Both the position numbers and the translations under genes were made by a program. From Roseovarius arcticus (GTDB lineage: Bacteria; Pseudomonadota; Alphaproteobacteria; Rhodobacterales; Rhodobacteraceae): 64,000 bases of DNA. The stretch covers positions 558,001 through 622,000 of the forward strand of contig NZ_SZZN01000001.1 of assembly GCF_006125015.1 (NCBI RefSeq), read 5' to 3'. The notes under the pieces were generated by a model that was not told the origin of the DNA, did not search any database, and saw only the letters and a list, made by a program, of their open reading frames with translations. Shown here one piece after another: positions 54,702 through 62,675 of the stretch (positions within the stretch are counted from its first letter, which is position 1; every line of letters starts with the position of its first letter).

Positions 54702-55853
54702 TCAGCTTACCCGCAAGTCATTTGTCAGCCGTGATAGCCGTTTGAAGCCATCCTCTGTTACCACGCCGGTCTCCCCGAGCGACATGGTGCGGCCGCTATC
54801 GAGATCGACCAAGATCATATGCATAAAAAACACCATGTTCGGCTGGATAACCGTCGGTGCACCGGCGCAGAACATCGGTTGCTCCATCCACGAAGGGGGA
54901 TAGTTGGCACTTAGGGAATAGCCACAGGCATTCAGCCGGTGTTTGCGGTAGCCAGCCGCGTCGAGGATGCGAGCGTGGGTTTCGAAGACGTCGCCAACGA
55001 GGTTGCCCGGCTTGCACACCTCCTGACAGGCAATCAGCGCTTCGCAGCAAGCGTCATGCATCCTCTTATGGCCTGAGGAGACTTTGCCAGTGAGTGCCGT
55101 TCGCATGATACAGGCATGGTAATGTCGATAGGACGCGCCGAATTCCAGCTGGATCTGATCTTGGATTCCGATTGTCTCTCGACCAGTGAAATTCCGAACA
55201 AGCAGCGCCCCTTCGCCGGACCCGATAATAAACCTTCCCGCGGGATAATCTCCGCCGCCTTCGAAAATCGCATTATGGGCCACGGCAAACAGATGCCCCT
55301 CGTTAACGCCTGCTTTCAATTCCGCATAAACGTCTTCGATTGCATCATCTGCCAGTTCAGCCGCTCTTGTGATGTATTCCAACTCGGCGGGGCTTTTGAC
55401 TATGCGAAAGTTCTGCACCAATCCAGAGGCATCACGGAGCATGCAGAAACCAGCCAGTGAGTTGCGGACCATATCCCAACGCGCGCCCGTCAGGCAGGCA
55501 CCGTCAAGCTCGACGCCAATCCGTTTGCCGCCGCAATTGTACGTGGTGAGCAGTTCTTTCAGATCTTCCCCCGGTGTTGACCCTTCACGATCTACCCAGA
55601 TTCGAATATCTTCGATCAGAGAGGTATGCATTGCCTGTCTGTGGTCAGCCGAACGGGTGAGCAAGGCTAAGGCGCCATCCGCCCCGAAGTATAATGCCTG
55701 AAACTGCGAATACCCGGTGGTATCGTAGCCGGTCAGATAATACATCGTCTCCTGCTTGAAGATCAGCAGGCCATCAAGCTCCTGTTCGGATAGCGCGGAC
55801 TTGACCCGGTCATGACGAGATGCAAACTCTTCTTGCGTAAAGTGCAGCGGCAT
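54702..55853 (-). CDS. M24-family (creatinase/Xaa-Pro peptidase-like) hydrolase lacking usual metal ligands
   Basis: A 383-residue pita-bread-fold protein from the ATG at 55853; the longer open frame to 56027 overlaps the solute-binding-protein gene. The N-terminal creatinase-type domain has GLLIFKQETMYYLTGYDTTG. In the catalytic half the usual DxG...DxTRT and GHG metal motifs appear as LEFGASYRHYHACIMRT and CGYSLSANYPPSW, and only a late Glu (LGETGVVTEDG) is kept. This resembles metal-independent creatinase or ectoine-hydrolase-like members, which cleave C-N bonds in non-peptide substrates. Same operon as the solute-binding protein. Confidence 0.8.
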   Translation of the reverse strand: MPLHFTQEEFASRHDRVKSALSEQELDGLLIFKQETMYYLTGYDTTGYSQFQALYFGADGALALLTRSADHRQAMHTSLIEDIRIWVDREGSTPGEDLKELLTTYNCGGKRIGVELDGACLTGARWDMVRNSLAGFCMLRDASGLVQNFRIVKSPAELEYITRAAELADDAIEDVYAELKAGVNEGHLFAVAHNAIFEGGGDYPAGRFIIGSGEGALLVRNFTGRETIGIQDQIQLEFGASYRHYHACIMRTALTGKVSSGHKRMHDACCEALIACQEVCKPGNLVGDVFETHARILDAAGYRKHRLNACGYSLSANYPPSWMEQPMFCAGAPTVIQPNMVFFMHMILVDLDSGRTMSLGETGVVTEDGFKRLSRLTNDLRVS

Positions 55854-55929
55854 TGAGTGTTGTCCCAGGTTCGAATGCAGTTCCGAGATGATCGGGCGCC
55901 ACCATGGCCGCGCCCGATCTTTGGTGAGG

Positions 55930-57519
55930 TTAAGCGAACCACCAACGCTCCAGGCATTTGATGCCGTCCATATCCCACGCTGCCGACATGCGATTGTGGG
56001 CCACCTTGTCGTTGGTGGCGAAAACATAATTCGAGAAGACGGGTGCGATTACGCCACCGTCATCGCTGCACAGTTTTTGCATCTCAAAGTACATTTCGCC
56101 CCGTTTGCCGGTATCCTGCTCTGATCGTGCCTGTTTGAGCAGATCATTGAAACGCGGATTTGCCCAATGCGTTTCGTTCAGGGACACACCCTCGGCATAG
56201 ATCGATGAGAAAACCCAATCCTCGGTCACGCGACCACTCCAGTAAGAAGCGACGAAGGGTTTCTTGTCCCAGACATTTTCCCAGTAGCCATCATTCGGCT
56301 CGCGAATTACATCGATGTTGATGCCAGCCTTGGACGCGTGTTCCTTGTACAAGAGCGCGCCGTCAACGGCCCCGGAAAATGCGGCATCCGCCGCACTGAG
56401 GGGGACGGTCAACTCGGTCAGGCCGGCCTTTTTCAGGTGATATTTTGCCTTGTCCGGGTCATAGGGCCGCTGTGGCAACTCGGTCGCAAAATACTTGTTG
56501 GACCTCCCGATCGGGTGATCGTTGCCAACGTAGCCATGGCCGAACAGGAGTTTGTCCAATAGGTCCTGGCGGTCAATCCCGTATTTCAGCGCCAAACGCA
56601 CATCGGGGTTGTCGAACGGCGGCGTGTCGCAGAACATCGAGTACACATAGTGCAGAGTACCTTGGGTTTCTTTCAGGTTGATGCCGGGCCGCTTGCCCAG
56701 AAGATGGGCGGTTTTCAGGTCAACCCGATCCATGGCGTCGATCTCACCGGACACCAGCGCGCTGGTACGGGCGTTGGTGTCGATGATGGATAGGATCTCG
56801 GCTTCATCGAAATGGCCGTGTCCTTCTTTCCAGTAGTTGGGATTTCGCACCATGGATGTGCTGATGCCGGGCTCGAAGTTCTTCAGCTTGTATGCCCCGG
56901 TACCATCGCCGGATCGCCAATCTACGACGCCGTCGCGGGCAGGCAGGATGGCAATGTGATAATCACTCAGCAGGTAGGGGAAATCGGCATTTCCATTGGA
57001 AAGCTTGATAGCAATCGTGCTCTTGCCGTCGGCCCGAATTTCTTCGATGGGGGCCAGAATGCTATACACCAGCGAGGTGGAGTTTTCGCCGAGGTGGTGT
57101 TGCAGGGACGCGATGACATCTTCTGCATCCATCGTCTTACCGCTGTGAAATTCGATGCCTTTTTTCAGCTCGAACGTCCATTCAGTCGCGTCAGCGGAAC
57201 CTTCCCAGCTTTCGGCGAGCTCTGATACCAGCTGGTCCTCATTGTTGATCTCGGTTAGGCAGTTGCGCAGACCGAAGCCGACAATCTGCATGTAGGTGTC
57301 TTCGAATGTCGCCGGATCCAAAGTATTCGTTGTTGATCCAAGACCCAGACCAATGCGCATGCGCCCTCCTGTCTTTGGGGGCGCGGCCATCGCAGGGCTG
57401 TCAGCCAGCGAAATAGCGGCTGGCAGCGTTAGACCCATGGCAAGAGCCCTAGAAATGAATTCGCGACGTGAGAGCTCGCTTCGACCGGGTGAGCGTGTCA
57501 GTTTGTCAATGTTTTTCAT
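55930..57519 (-). CDS. ABC transporter solute-binding protein, family 5, Tat-exported
   Basis: Peptide/opine/nickel-type periplasmic binding protein, 529 residues. Of two in-frame ATGs (57525, 57519) the second is preferred: the AAAGGAG (57528-57534, reverse) is only 2 nt from the first but properly spaced for the second. The twin-arginine signal SRREFISRALAMGL precedes a cleavage-like AMAA near residue 47. ELKKGIEFHSGKTMDAEDV and LALKYGIDRQDLLDKLLFGH are family hallmarks. Divergent from the IclR gene; its permeases and ATPase lie at 60.8-64 kb. Confidence 0.9.
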   Translation of the reverse strand: MKNIDKLTRSPGRSELSRREFISRALAMGLTLPAAISLADSPAMAAPPKTGGRMRIGLGLGSTTNTLDPATFEDTYMQIVGFGLRNCLTEINNEDQLVSELAESWEGSADATEWTFELKKGIEFHSGKTMDAEDVIASLQHHLGENSTSLVYSILAPIEEIRADGKSTIAIKLSNGNADFPYLLSDYHIAILPARDGVVDWRSGDGTGAYKLKNFEPGISTSMVRNPNYWKEGHGHFDEAEILSIIDTNARTSALVSGEIDAMDRVDLKTAHLLGKRPGINLKETQGTLHYVYSMFCDTPPFDNPDVRLALKYGIDRQDLLDKLLFGHGYVGNDHPIGRSNKYFATELPQRPYDPDKAKYHLKKAGLTELTVPLSAADAAFSGAVDGALLYKEHASKAGINIDVIREPNDGYWENVWDKKPFVASYWSGRVTEDWVFSSIYAEGVSLNETHWANPRFNDLLKQARSEQDTGKRGEMYFEMQKLCSDDGGVIAPVFSNYVFATNDKVAHNRMSAAWDMDGIKCLERWWFA

Positions 57520-57793
57520 TCGCATTCTCCTTTAATTCCAGACACACCTATTCGGCATGCTTGGGTGGATTTTGCACTCTGGAACCATATGAGAACGCAA
57601 AATGCTGGCAGCTGTCCTGCTACAAATGGGGCAATCGGCACTATTCAGAGTTTTTCCAACCAAGTTGGAGGCCGTTTTGCATGCCTTCCGCCAATACCCG
57701 TAATTGAGCGAAAATACCGTTTCCGGCGTTCTTCTATCAGGCCTCAATCGATCCATCCCGCGCTCTGAAGGATAAGCTCTAACTCGCTTGAAA

Positions 57794-57810
57794 GTTCCGC
57801 TTAAAGAAAC
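57794..57810. promoter_or_regulatory. Operator-like palindrome 1
   Basis: GTTCCGCTTAAAGAAAC, a 17-bp imperfect palindrome (outer GTT/AAC arms). It matches the copies at 57815 and 59141 in the GTTCCGCT and GAAAC parts. Centre-to-centre distance to the next copy is 21 bp. Likely IclR-protein site. Confidence 0.6.
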
Positions 57811-57814
57811 TATC

Positions 57815-57831
57815 GTACCGCTCAGTGAAAC
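57815..57831. promoter_or_regulatory. Operator-like palindrome 2
   Basis: GTACCGCTCAGTGAAAC, 15 of 17 bases identical to the amidase-promoter copy at 59141-59157. Two helical turns (21 bp) from palindrome 1. Confidence 0.65.
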
Positions 57832-58064
57832 TACCTAAAATTATACGGAGGCTTTCATTTGAGTCAACGAATTTCTTATTGGATAATTTGGGCATGGGGT
57901 GATGCTCGATCGCTTTGGACCTGTTTACGCCGGAACGCATCCGCTCGACTTTCGGGAATCTGCAATTGGAACAGTGTCATTACATTGGCCGCCCCACCAA
58001 CAGTGAAACAATATTTCTGGTATCCTGTAGCGTTATTGATTCGAATGGAGACTGGGTATTTACG

Positions 58065-58835
58065 ATGACTGGAACGCCACAAAGAGATGTGCTGAATAAA
58101 TCGGTCGCCCTCATCGATGCTTTAAGCCGCGCCAGTGGTTCCATGCGATTTGTCGATCTGGTGAAAGCCGCAGGATTGCCCAAGAGCACCAGTCATCGGC
58201 TTCTGGGCTCGCTTGCGCGCGAAGGGCTTGTCGAATTTGACGCGAAAAATCAGCGCTATCGCCTAGGCCTCAAGATACTGACCTGGGCTTCCAATACCTG
58301 GAACAACGTCGAGGTTGCTTCCGTGGCCGTCGACGAGATAGATGCGCTCCACGCCAAAGTGAGTGAACAGGTTTCGCTCGCTGTTCGGGATGGGATGGAT
58401 GTGGTCTATGTCCGAGCAACCGAGTGCAATCAGCAACTGAAAATCATTGCCAGCCAGATCGGGGACCGGGAACCGGCGCATTGTACGGCGGTGGGGAAAG
58501 TCATGCTGGCCCACCTTCCGACCGCCACGCTTGACGAGCTTTTAGGCACGAGGACGCTGACGCGCTTTACGGAAAATACCATCACCGACCGGGCAAAATT
58601 CGAGCAAGAGCTAAGCCAAATCAGGCAGCGGGGATTTGCGTATAGTGACAGGGAAAAGCACGAAATGGTGCGCGGCATAGCGGCGCCGGTATTTGATTTT
58701 GAAGGTCGCATTATTGCTGCCCTTAACATCTGGGCGCCCGTATTCCGCATTGAGCCGGAGGTTCTTCTTGCCTGGACAGATGTTTTGAACGCCGCAGCGC
58801 TGAGGATTTCTCAGAAAATGGGCCATACGGCCTAA
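58065..58835 (+). CDS. IclR-family transcriptional regulator
   Basis: A 256-residue regulator from the ATG at 58065; the frame is open to 57915, but this start gives the family's normal length. Winged helix-turn-helix at about residues 12-70 (LNKSVALIDALSRASGSMRF, GLPKSTSHRLLGSLAREGLV). The C-terminal effector domain has HCTAVGKVMLAHLP, RGFAYSDREKHEMVRGIAAP and the late IIAALNIWAP. Located between the two arms of the transport module, so it very likely controls them through the 17-bp palindromes; repressor or activator is unknown. Confidence 0.9.
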   Translation: MTGTPQRDVLNKSVALIDALSRASGSMRFVDLVKAAGLPKSTSHRLLGSLAREGLVEFDAKNQRYRLGLKILTWASNTWNNVEVASVAVDEIDALHAKVSEQVSLAVRDGMDVVYVRATECNQQLKIIASQIGDREPAHCTAVGKVMLAHLPTATLDELLGTRTLTRFTENTITDRAKFEQELSQIRQRGFAYSDREKHEMVRGIAAPVFDFEGRIIAALNIWAPVFRIEPEVLLAWTDVLNAAALRISQKMGHTA

Positions 58836-59081
58836 AGCGTTCGCGACACGCTCTGGTGGCTTCAAACGCGCTGTTGATGGGGGATCCCCTCTCTTTTTTC
58901 CGCCCCACGAAGCACTGCCGCGCACCGGGCCGCAGAAGATCTACAATAGCATTTCCTTTAGCGCAGACACCCGCATAAGCCGTTCGGCCATAAGCTTTTA
59001 AATTGCGCGGCCGCGCCCTCTTCCCCGGAGGTTTCAGCTGACAGGAGCAATTTATTGCGCCAACGTTTCGAGCATTCTCGT

Positions 59082-59108
59082 TTGACAAGGCGGCAAGAAA
59101 AATAATAC
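59082..59108 (+). promoter_or_regulatory. Candidate promoter of the amidase-transport operon
   Basis: A perfect -35 TTGACA (59082-59087) followed after 15 nt by TAATAC (59103-59108) in AT-rich sequence. A TATATT at 59110 is an alternative -10 but too distant. The operator-like palindromes lie just downstream, where a bound repressor would block transcription. Confidence 0.4.
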
Positions 59109-59119
59109 CTATATTATGT

Positions 59120-59136
59120 GGTCCGCCTAACGGGAC
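59120..59136. promoter_or_regulatory. Operator-like palindrome 3 (weak)
   Basis: GGTCCGCCTAACGGGAC, an imperfect palindrome (GTCCGC / GGGAC) sharing about 10 of 16 defined positions with GTTCCGCTnAGTGAAAC. It is placed exactly 21 bp before palindrome 4, the same spacing as the pair near the IclR gene. Confidence 0.4.
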
Positions 59137-59140
59137 ACTG

Positions 59141-59157
59141 GTTCCGCTGAGTGAAAC
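59141..59157. promoter_or_regulatory. Operator-like palindrome 4
   Basis: GTTCCGCTGAGTGAAAC, a 17-bp palindrome with half-sites GTTCCGCT and GTTTCACT. It nearly repeats the copy at 57815-57831 (15 of 17 identical). About 140 nt upstream of the amidase start and downstream of the TTGACA element. Confidence 0.65.
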
Positions 59158-59296
59158 AAGGGGCAACACCACGAACCGCATGTCTTGATCGGGCAGGCAA
59201 ACATTTTTGATGGCACCATGAGTTCATTCTTCGGCGTGGTTGCTGCGCAGCAATCCCGCACCATCGAAGTGACATGGTCCCGAAGGAGAAGCTGCT

Positions 59297-60739
59297 ATGC
59301 ATCTGACTGAATACGCCCGTTATGATGCGGTGGGTCTGGCTGAGCTTGTGACCAAAAAGGAAGTGACCTCCAAAGAGCTGGCATCACTGGCTCTGCAAGC
59401 CATCGACCATGTCAACGCCGATCTCAATGCCACCATTCAGACCTTCACTGAACGCGTAGATTCCTGTGCCGCTTCCGGGCCTTTCTCGGGCGTTCCGATG
59501 CTTAACAAGGATATTGGTTGTGAAGAAAAGGGCGTCTTGTGCGAGATGGGCAGCAAGCTTGCGCTTGGCAATATTTGTACGCAAGACAGCCTTGTTTTCT
59601 CGCGGTTTCGCCAAGCGGGCTTTATCAATCTGGGTAGAACAACAACCCCTGAATTCGGCCTCGCCGGTGTCACGGAAAACTCTGTTACCGGGATTTCCCG
59701 TAACCCATGGAATCGCGATCACACTCCCGGCGGCTCCAGTGGCGGGTCTTGCGCAATGGTCGCGGCCGGTGCGGTGCCGATTGCCACTGCGAGCGATGCC
59801 GGCGGCTCCATTCGCAGCCCCGCATCACATAGTGGTTTGGTCGGTCTAAAGCCGACCCGCGGGCGCATTCCCGCGGGGCCATCTCACGCAGAATCTCTTA
59901 ACGGCCTTGGGACAACTTTTGCCGTGACACGCACAATGCGTGATTGCGCCGCGACGCTGGATGCTGTGCAGGGGGCGGCAATCGGCGACCCCTACAAGAT
60001 TGCCCCTCCTGCGAGACCCTATATGGACGAGCTTGGTCAACGCTCCAAGCCCATGCGCATCGCCTATTCGACTACGCCTTGGGTGCGCGCGTGCGATCCC
60101 GAAGTTGACGCGGGTGTCAAACAAGCACTGAGCGTTCTGGAAGATGCCGGACACCACGTAGAAGAGGCCAGACCCGAAATAGATTATGTGGCTCTCATGG
60201 CCGCAGCTTTGACGCTTTCCTGTGCAAGTGTGGCCAATAGCTCGGATGCCCTTGGCGCGTTGCTCGATCGAAAACCCGGGCCCGATAACCTGCAATCCGC
60301 GACATGGGCATTTTATGAAGTCGGAAAAAAGCTGTCTGCGAGTGATGTGCTGAACGCCTTGGACGTTTTAAATGTGGTAAACCGGCAGGCCGGGCAATTT
60401 TTTGAGTCCTACGATGTGTTGGTTCTGCCAAGTTGCCTTGGGCCCGCGCCGCTTATTGGTGCGCTCGATTGTGATCCGGTAGGCCCGGTTGATCCCCATA
60501 CTTGGAATGAACAGGTCTCCAAATTGGGTGTTTTCATGCCGCTCTTCAACGTCACCGGCCAACCAGCGATCTCACTGCCACTTCACCAAAGCTCTACCGG
60601 TTTGCCAATCGGGGTACAATTTGCAGCGAAATTTGGCGACGAGGCGCGACTTTTTGCCTTGGGCGGGTTGCTCGAAGAGGCGCTGCCGTGGGCAGACAGA
60701 ATACCGCCACTTCACGTTTCAAATAAGCTCAGTCAATAA
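59297..60739 (+). CDS. Amidase (amidase signature family)
   Basis: A 480-residue amidase-signature hydrolase. The Ser-cisSer-Lys triad is complete: Lys71 (LNKDIG), Ser147 (GGSSGGS) and nucleophile Ser171 ([10 protein letters not shown]), with spacings as in characterised enzymes. No signal peptide, so cytoplasmic. AAGGAG precedes the ATG. It heads the amidase-permease-permease-ATPase operon, so it probably hydrolyses an amide in the imported compound. The GatA subunit is a less likely alternative because gatB/C are absent. Confidence 0.9.
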   Translation: MHLTEYARYDAVGLAELVTKKEVTSKELASLALQAIDHVNADLNATIQTFTERVDSCAASGPFSGVPMLNKDIGCEEKGVLCEMGSKLALGNICTQDSLVFSRFRQAGFINLGRTTTPEFGLAGVTENSVTGISRNPWNRDHTPGGSSGGSCAMVAAGAVPIATASDAGGSIRSPASHSGLVGLKPTRGRIPAGPSHAESLNGLGTTFAVTRTMRDCAATLDAVQGAAIGDPYKIAPPARPYMDELGQRSKPMRIAYSTTPWVRACDPEVDAGVKQALSVLEDAGHHVEEARPEIDYVALMAAALTLSCASVANSSDALGALLDRKPGPDNLQSATWAFYEVGKKLSASDVLNALDVLNVVNRQAGQFFESYDVLVLPSCLGPAPLIGALDCDPVGPVDPHTWNEQVSKLGVFMPLFNVTGQPAISLPLHQSSTGLPIGVQFAAKFGDEARLFALGGLLEEALPWADRIPPLHVSNKLSQ

Positions 60740-60824
60740 TCCTGCGGCGGTGCCAAAATACAAGATAGTCTAGAAGATCAATTAAGGACCTGTGCTCAAT
60801 AAACCAGAAGAAGGCGTAAACGGA

Positions 60825-61781
60825 ATGGACCGACTACCCGTATTGGTGATCAAACGCCTTGCCTTTGGAGTGGTGACGCTTTTCATTATTTCGGTAATCG
60901 TATTTCTGGGGTTAGAGGCGCTGCCGGGCGATCTCGCTCAGACGATTCTGGGTCAGGCTGCAACCGAAGAAAACACCGCCGCCCTGCGGCAGAAATTGGG
61001 GTTGGATCTGCCTGCTCATGTCCGGTATCTTTCCTGGCTGGGCGACATACTCGTGGGTGATTTAGGGGAATCCTTGGCCAGCGGCCGGCCGATTTCCGAG
61101 CTTCTGGGCGCGCGCTTGGGAAACACGTTTTTCCTTGCGGCCGTTTCTGCGGCACTGGCTGTACCGATCGCCCTTTTTCTTGGGATCGTGTCCGTTCTGT
61201 ATCGGGAGCGTTGGGTCGACAAACTAATTTCGATCTCAACGCTTTCGGCCATTTCCTTCCCGGAGTTTTTCATCGCCTATATACTGATCCTCGGGCTTTC
61301 CGTTGAATTTCAGATATTCCCGAGCTTTTCCCGCATCACTCCAGATATGGGGTTCTGGAACAAGCTTTACGCCGTTGCGCTCCCCGCCCTTACCCTGACC
61401 TTGATTTCGGTCGCTCATATGATGCGCATGACACGCGCGGCAATATTAAACGTTATTTCGAGCCCCTATATCGAAATGGCCATTCTGAAAGGAATGACGC
61501 GCTGGCGCATCATTGTGCACCATGCTTTGCCAAACGCGCTTTCACCGGTAATTAACGTCATCGTTCTGAATCTCGCCTTCATGATCGTCGGTGCCGTCGT
61601 GATTGAAGTTGTTTTTGTTTACCCCGGGTTGGGTCAGCTGCTCGTAGATTCCGTTTCCAATCGCGACCTACCTGTCGTCCAGGCCAGCGTCCTCATTTTT
61701 GCCTCTACCTATGTGATGCTGAATTTGCTGGCGGACATTCTGTCAATTGTCACCAATCCAAAATTGAGGAATCCAAAGTGA
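60825..61781 (+). CDS. ABC transporter permease, DppB type
   Basis: Inner-membrane permease of the dipeptide/oligopeptide/nickel uptake class, 318 residues from the ATG at 60825 (GAAGAAGG upstream); a GTG at 60792 is a less likely start. About six helices. Family features: VVTLFIISVIVFLGLEALPG, LGLDLPAHVRYLSWLGDILV, the EAA loop MAILKGMTRWRIIVHHALPN and the end VFVYPGLGQLLVDSVSNRD. Second gene of the amidase operon; partner of the DppC-type permease. Confidence 0.92.
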   Translation: MDRLPVLVIKRLAFGVVTLFIISVIVFLGLEALPGDLAQTILGQAATEENTAALRQKLGLDLPAHVRYLSWLGDILVGDLGESLASGRPISELLGARLGNTFFLAAVSAALAVPIALFLGIVSVLYRERWVDKLISISTLSAISFPEFFIAYILILGLSVEFQIFPSFSRITPDMGFWNKLYAVALPALTLTLISVAHMMRMTRAAILNVISSPYIEMAILKGMTRWRIIVHHALPNALSPVINVIVLNLAFMIVGAVVIEVVFVYPGLGQLLVDSVSNRDLPVVQASVLIFASTYVMLNLLADILSIVTNPKLRNPK

Positions 61782-61791
61782 GGAGCGATTG

Positions 61792-62652
61792 ATGGGAGCG
61801 ACCTGGAAATTCTTGCGCTGCGCGCCGACCGCGGCAAAAATTGGCATGGTCATTGTTCTTCTGAACTGTTTCGCCGCCGTCTTTGCCCCGGCAATCGCAC
61901 CCTACGGTGAAACCGAAATCGTTGGCGCCCCGTGGGAAAACGGCTTCTGGGACGCGCAAGCGCCAGAGCACACTCCGCCAGTCGTCCTTGGGACCGACCA
62001 CATCGGGCGCGATTTGTTAACACGTGTTTTGTTTGGCGCGCGTAACACGATCGGGATCGCGCTGATGACGACGACCCTCGCTTTTGCGGTTGGTGTTTCG
62101 CTTGGGTTTCTCGCCGCCAGCCTGAGAGGTTGGGTTGACCAATTGATCAGCCGGTCATTCGACGTGATAATGGCGATCCCGACACTCATATTTGCTCTGA
62201 TGATACTGTCTGTTCTGGGCACCGAGATACATATTCTGATCATAGTGATCGCGCTGCTGGATTCGACGCGTGTTTTTCGGATTTCACGCGCGGTCGCGAT
62301 GGATGTGGAAATCATGGAGTATGTCGAGGTCGCCAAACTGCGCGGCGAAGGCCTGTGGTGGGTGATGCGGCGTGAAATCCTTCCCAACACGATGGCCCCG
62401 CTGATAGCCGAGTTCGGACTTCGCTTCTGTTTTGTATTTCTGTTCATCGCCGCTCTCAGTTTCCTGGGACTTGGGATTCAGCCGCCCTCTGCCGACTGGG
62501 GCAGCATGGTGCGAGAGAACGCCCAGGGGATCACCTTTGGTATCATCATCCCTCTCATTCCCGCCGCCGCCATCGCCCTGCTGACAGTTGGTGTGAATTT
62601 GGTGGTCGATTGGTTTCTGCAGCAAGCATCCGGGATACGCGATACGCGGTAG
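61792..62652 (+). CDS. ABC transporter permease, DppC type
   Basis: Second permease, 286 residues from the ATG at 61792 (AGGAG at 61781-61785; a TTG just before is an in-frame alternative). N-terminal helix, then the typical LGTDHIGRDLLTRVLFGARN, four or five further helices and the EAA motif MEYVEVAKLRGEGLWWVMRR. C-terminal SFLGLGIQPPSADWGSMV is diagnostic for DppC/OppC. Ten nt after the dppB-type stop. Confidence 0.92.
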   Translation: MGATWKFLRCAPTAAKIGMVIVLLNCFAAVFAPAIAPYGETEIVGAPWENGFWDAQAPEHTPPVVLGTDHIGRDLLTRVLFGARNTIGIALMTTTLAFAVGVSLGFLAASLRGWVDQLISRSFDVIMAIPTLIFALMILSVLGTEIHILIIVIALLDSTRVFRISRAVAMDVEIMEYVEVAKLRGEGLWWVMRREILPNTMAPLIAEFGLRFCFVFLFIAALSFLGLGIQPPSADWGSMVRENAQGITFGIIIPLIPAAAIALLTVGVNLVVDWFLQQASGIRDTR

Positions 62653-62675
62653 CCCTCAAGCCACGAGGAAATTCA

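Larger units (their letters stand above)
57520..58064. promoter_or_regulatory. Divergent control region between solute-binding protein and IclR genes
   Basis: About 545 nt, visibly AT-richer than the rest of the window, with no convincing gene; a 74-codon open frame on the minus strand shows no recognisable family. It contains the paired operator-like palindromes at 57794-57831. The promoters of both divergent genes must lie here. Confidence 0.5.
58836..59296. promoter_or_regulatory. Control region upstream of the amidase operon
   Basis: About 460 nt without a convincing gene. It holds a candidate promoter (TTGACA 59082), the operator pair at 59120-59157, and AAGGAG before the amidase ATG. 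The left half (58836-59080) shows no recognisable structure. Confidence 0.5.

Noticed and set aside
57532..57756. Possible 74-residue gene in the solute-binding-protein/IclR intergenic region
   Set aside because: No ribosome site, no recognisable family, and it lies in the expected promoter region.
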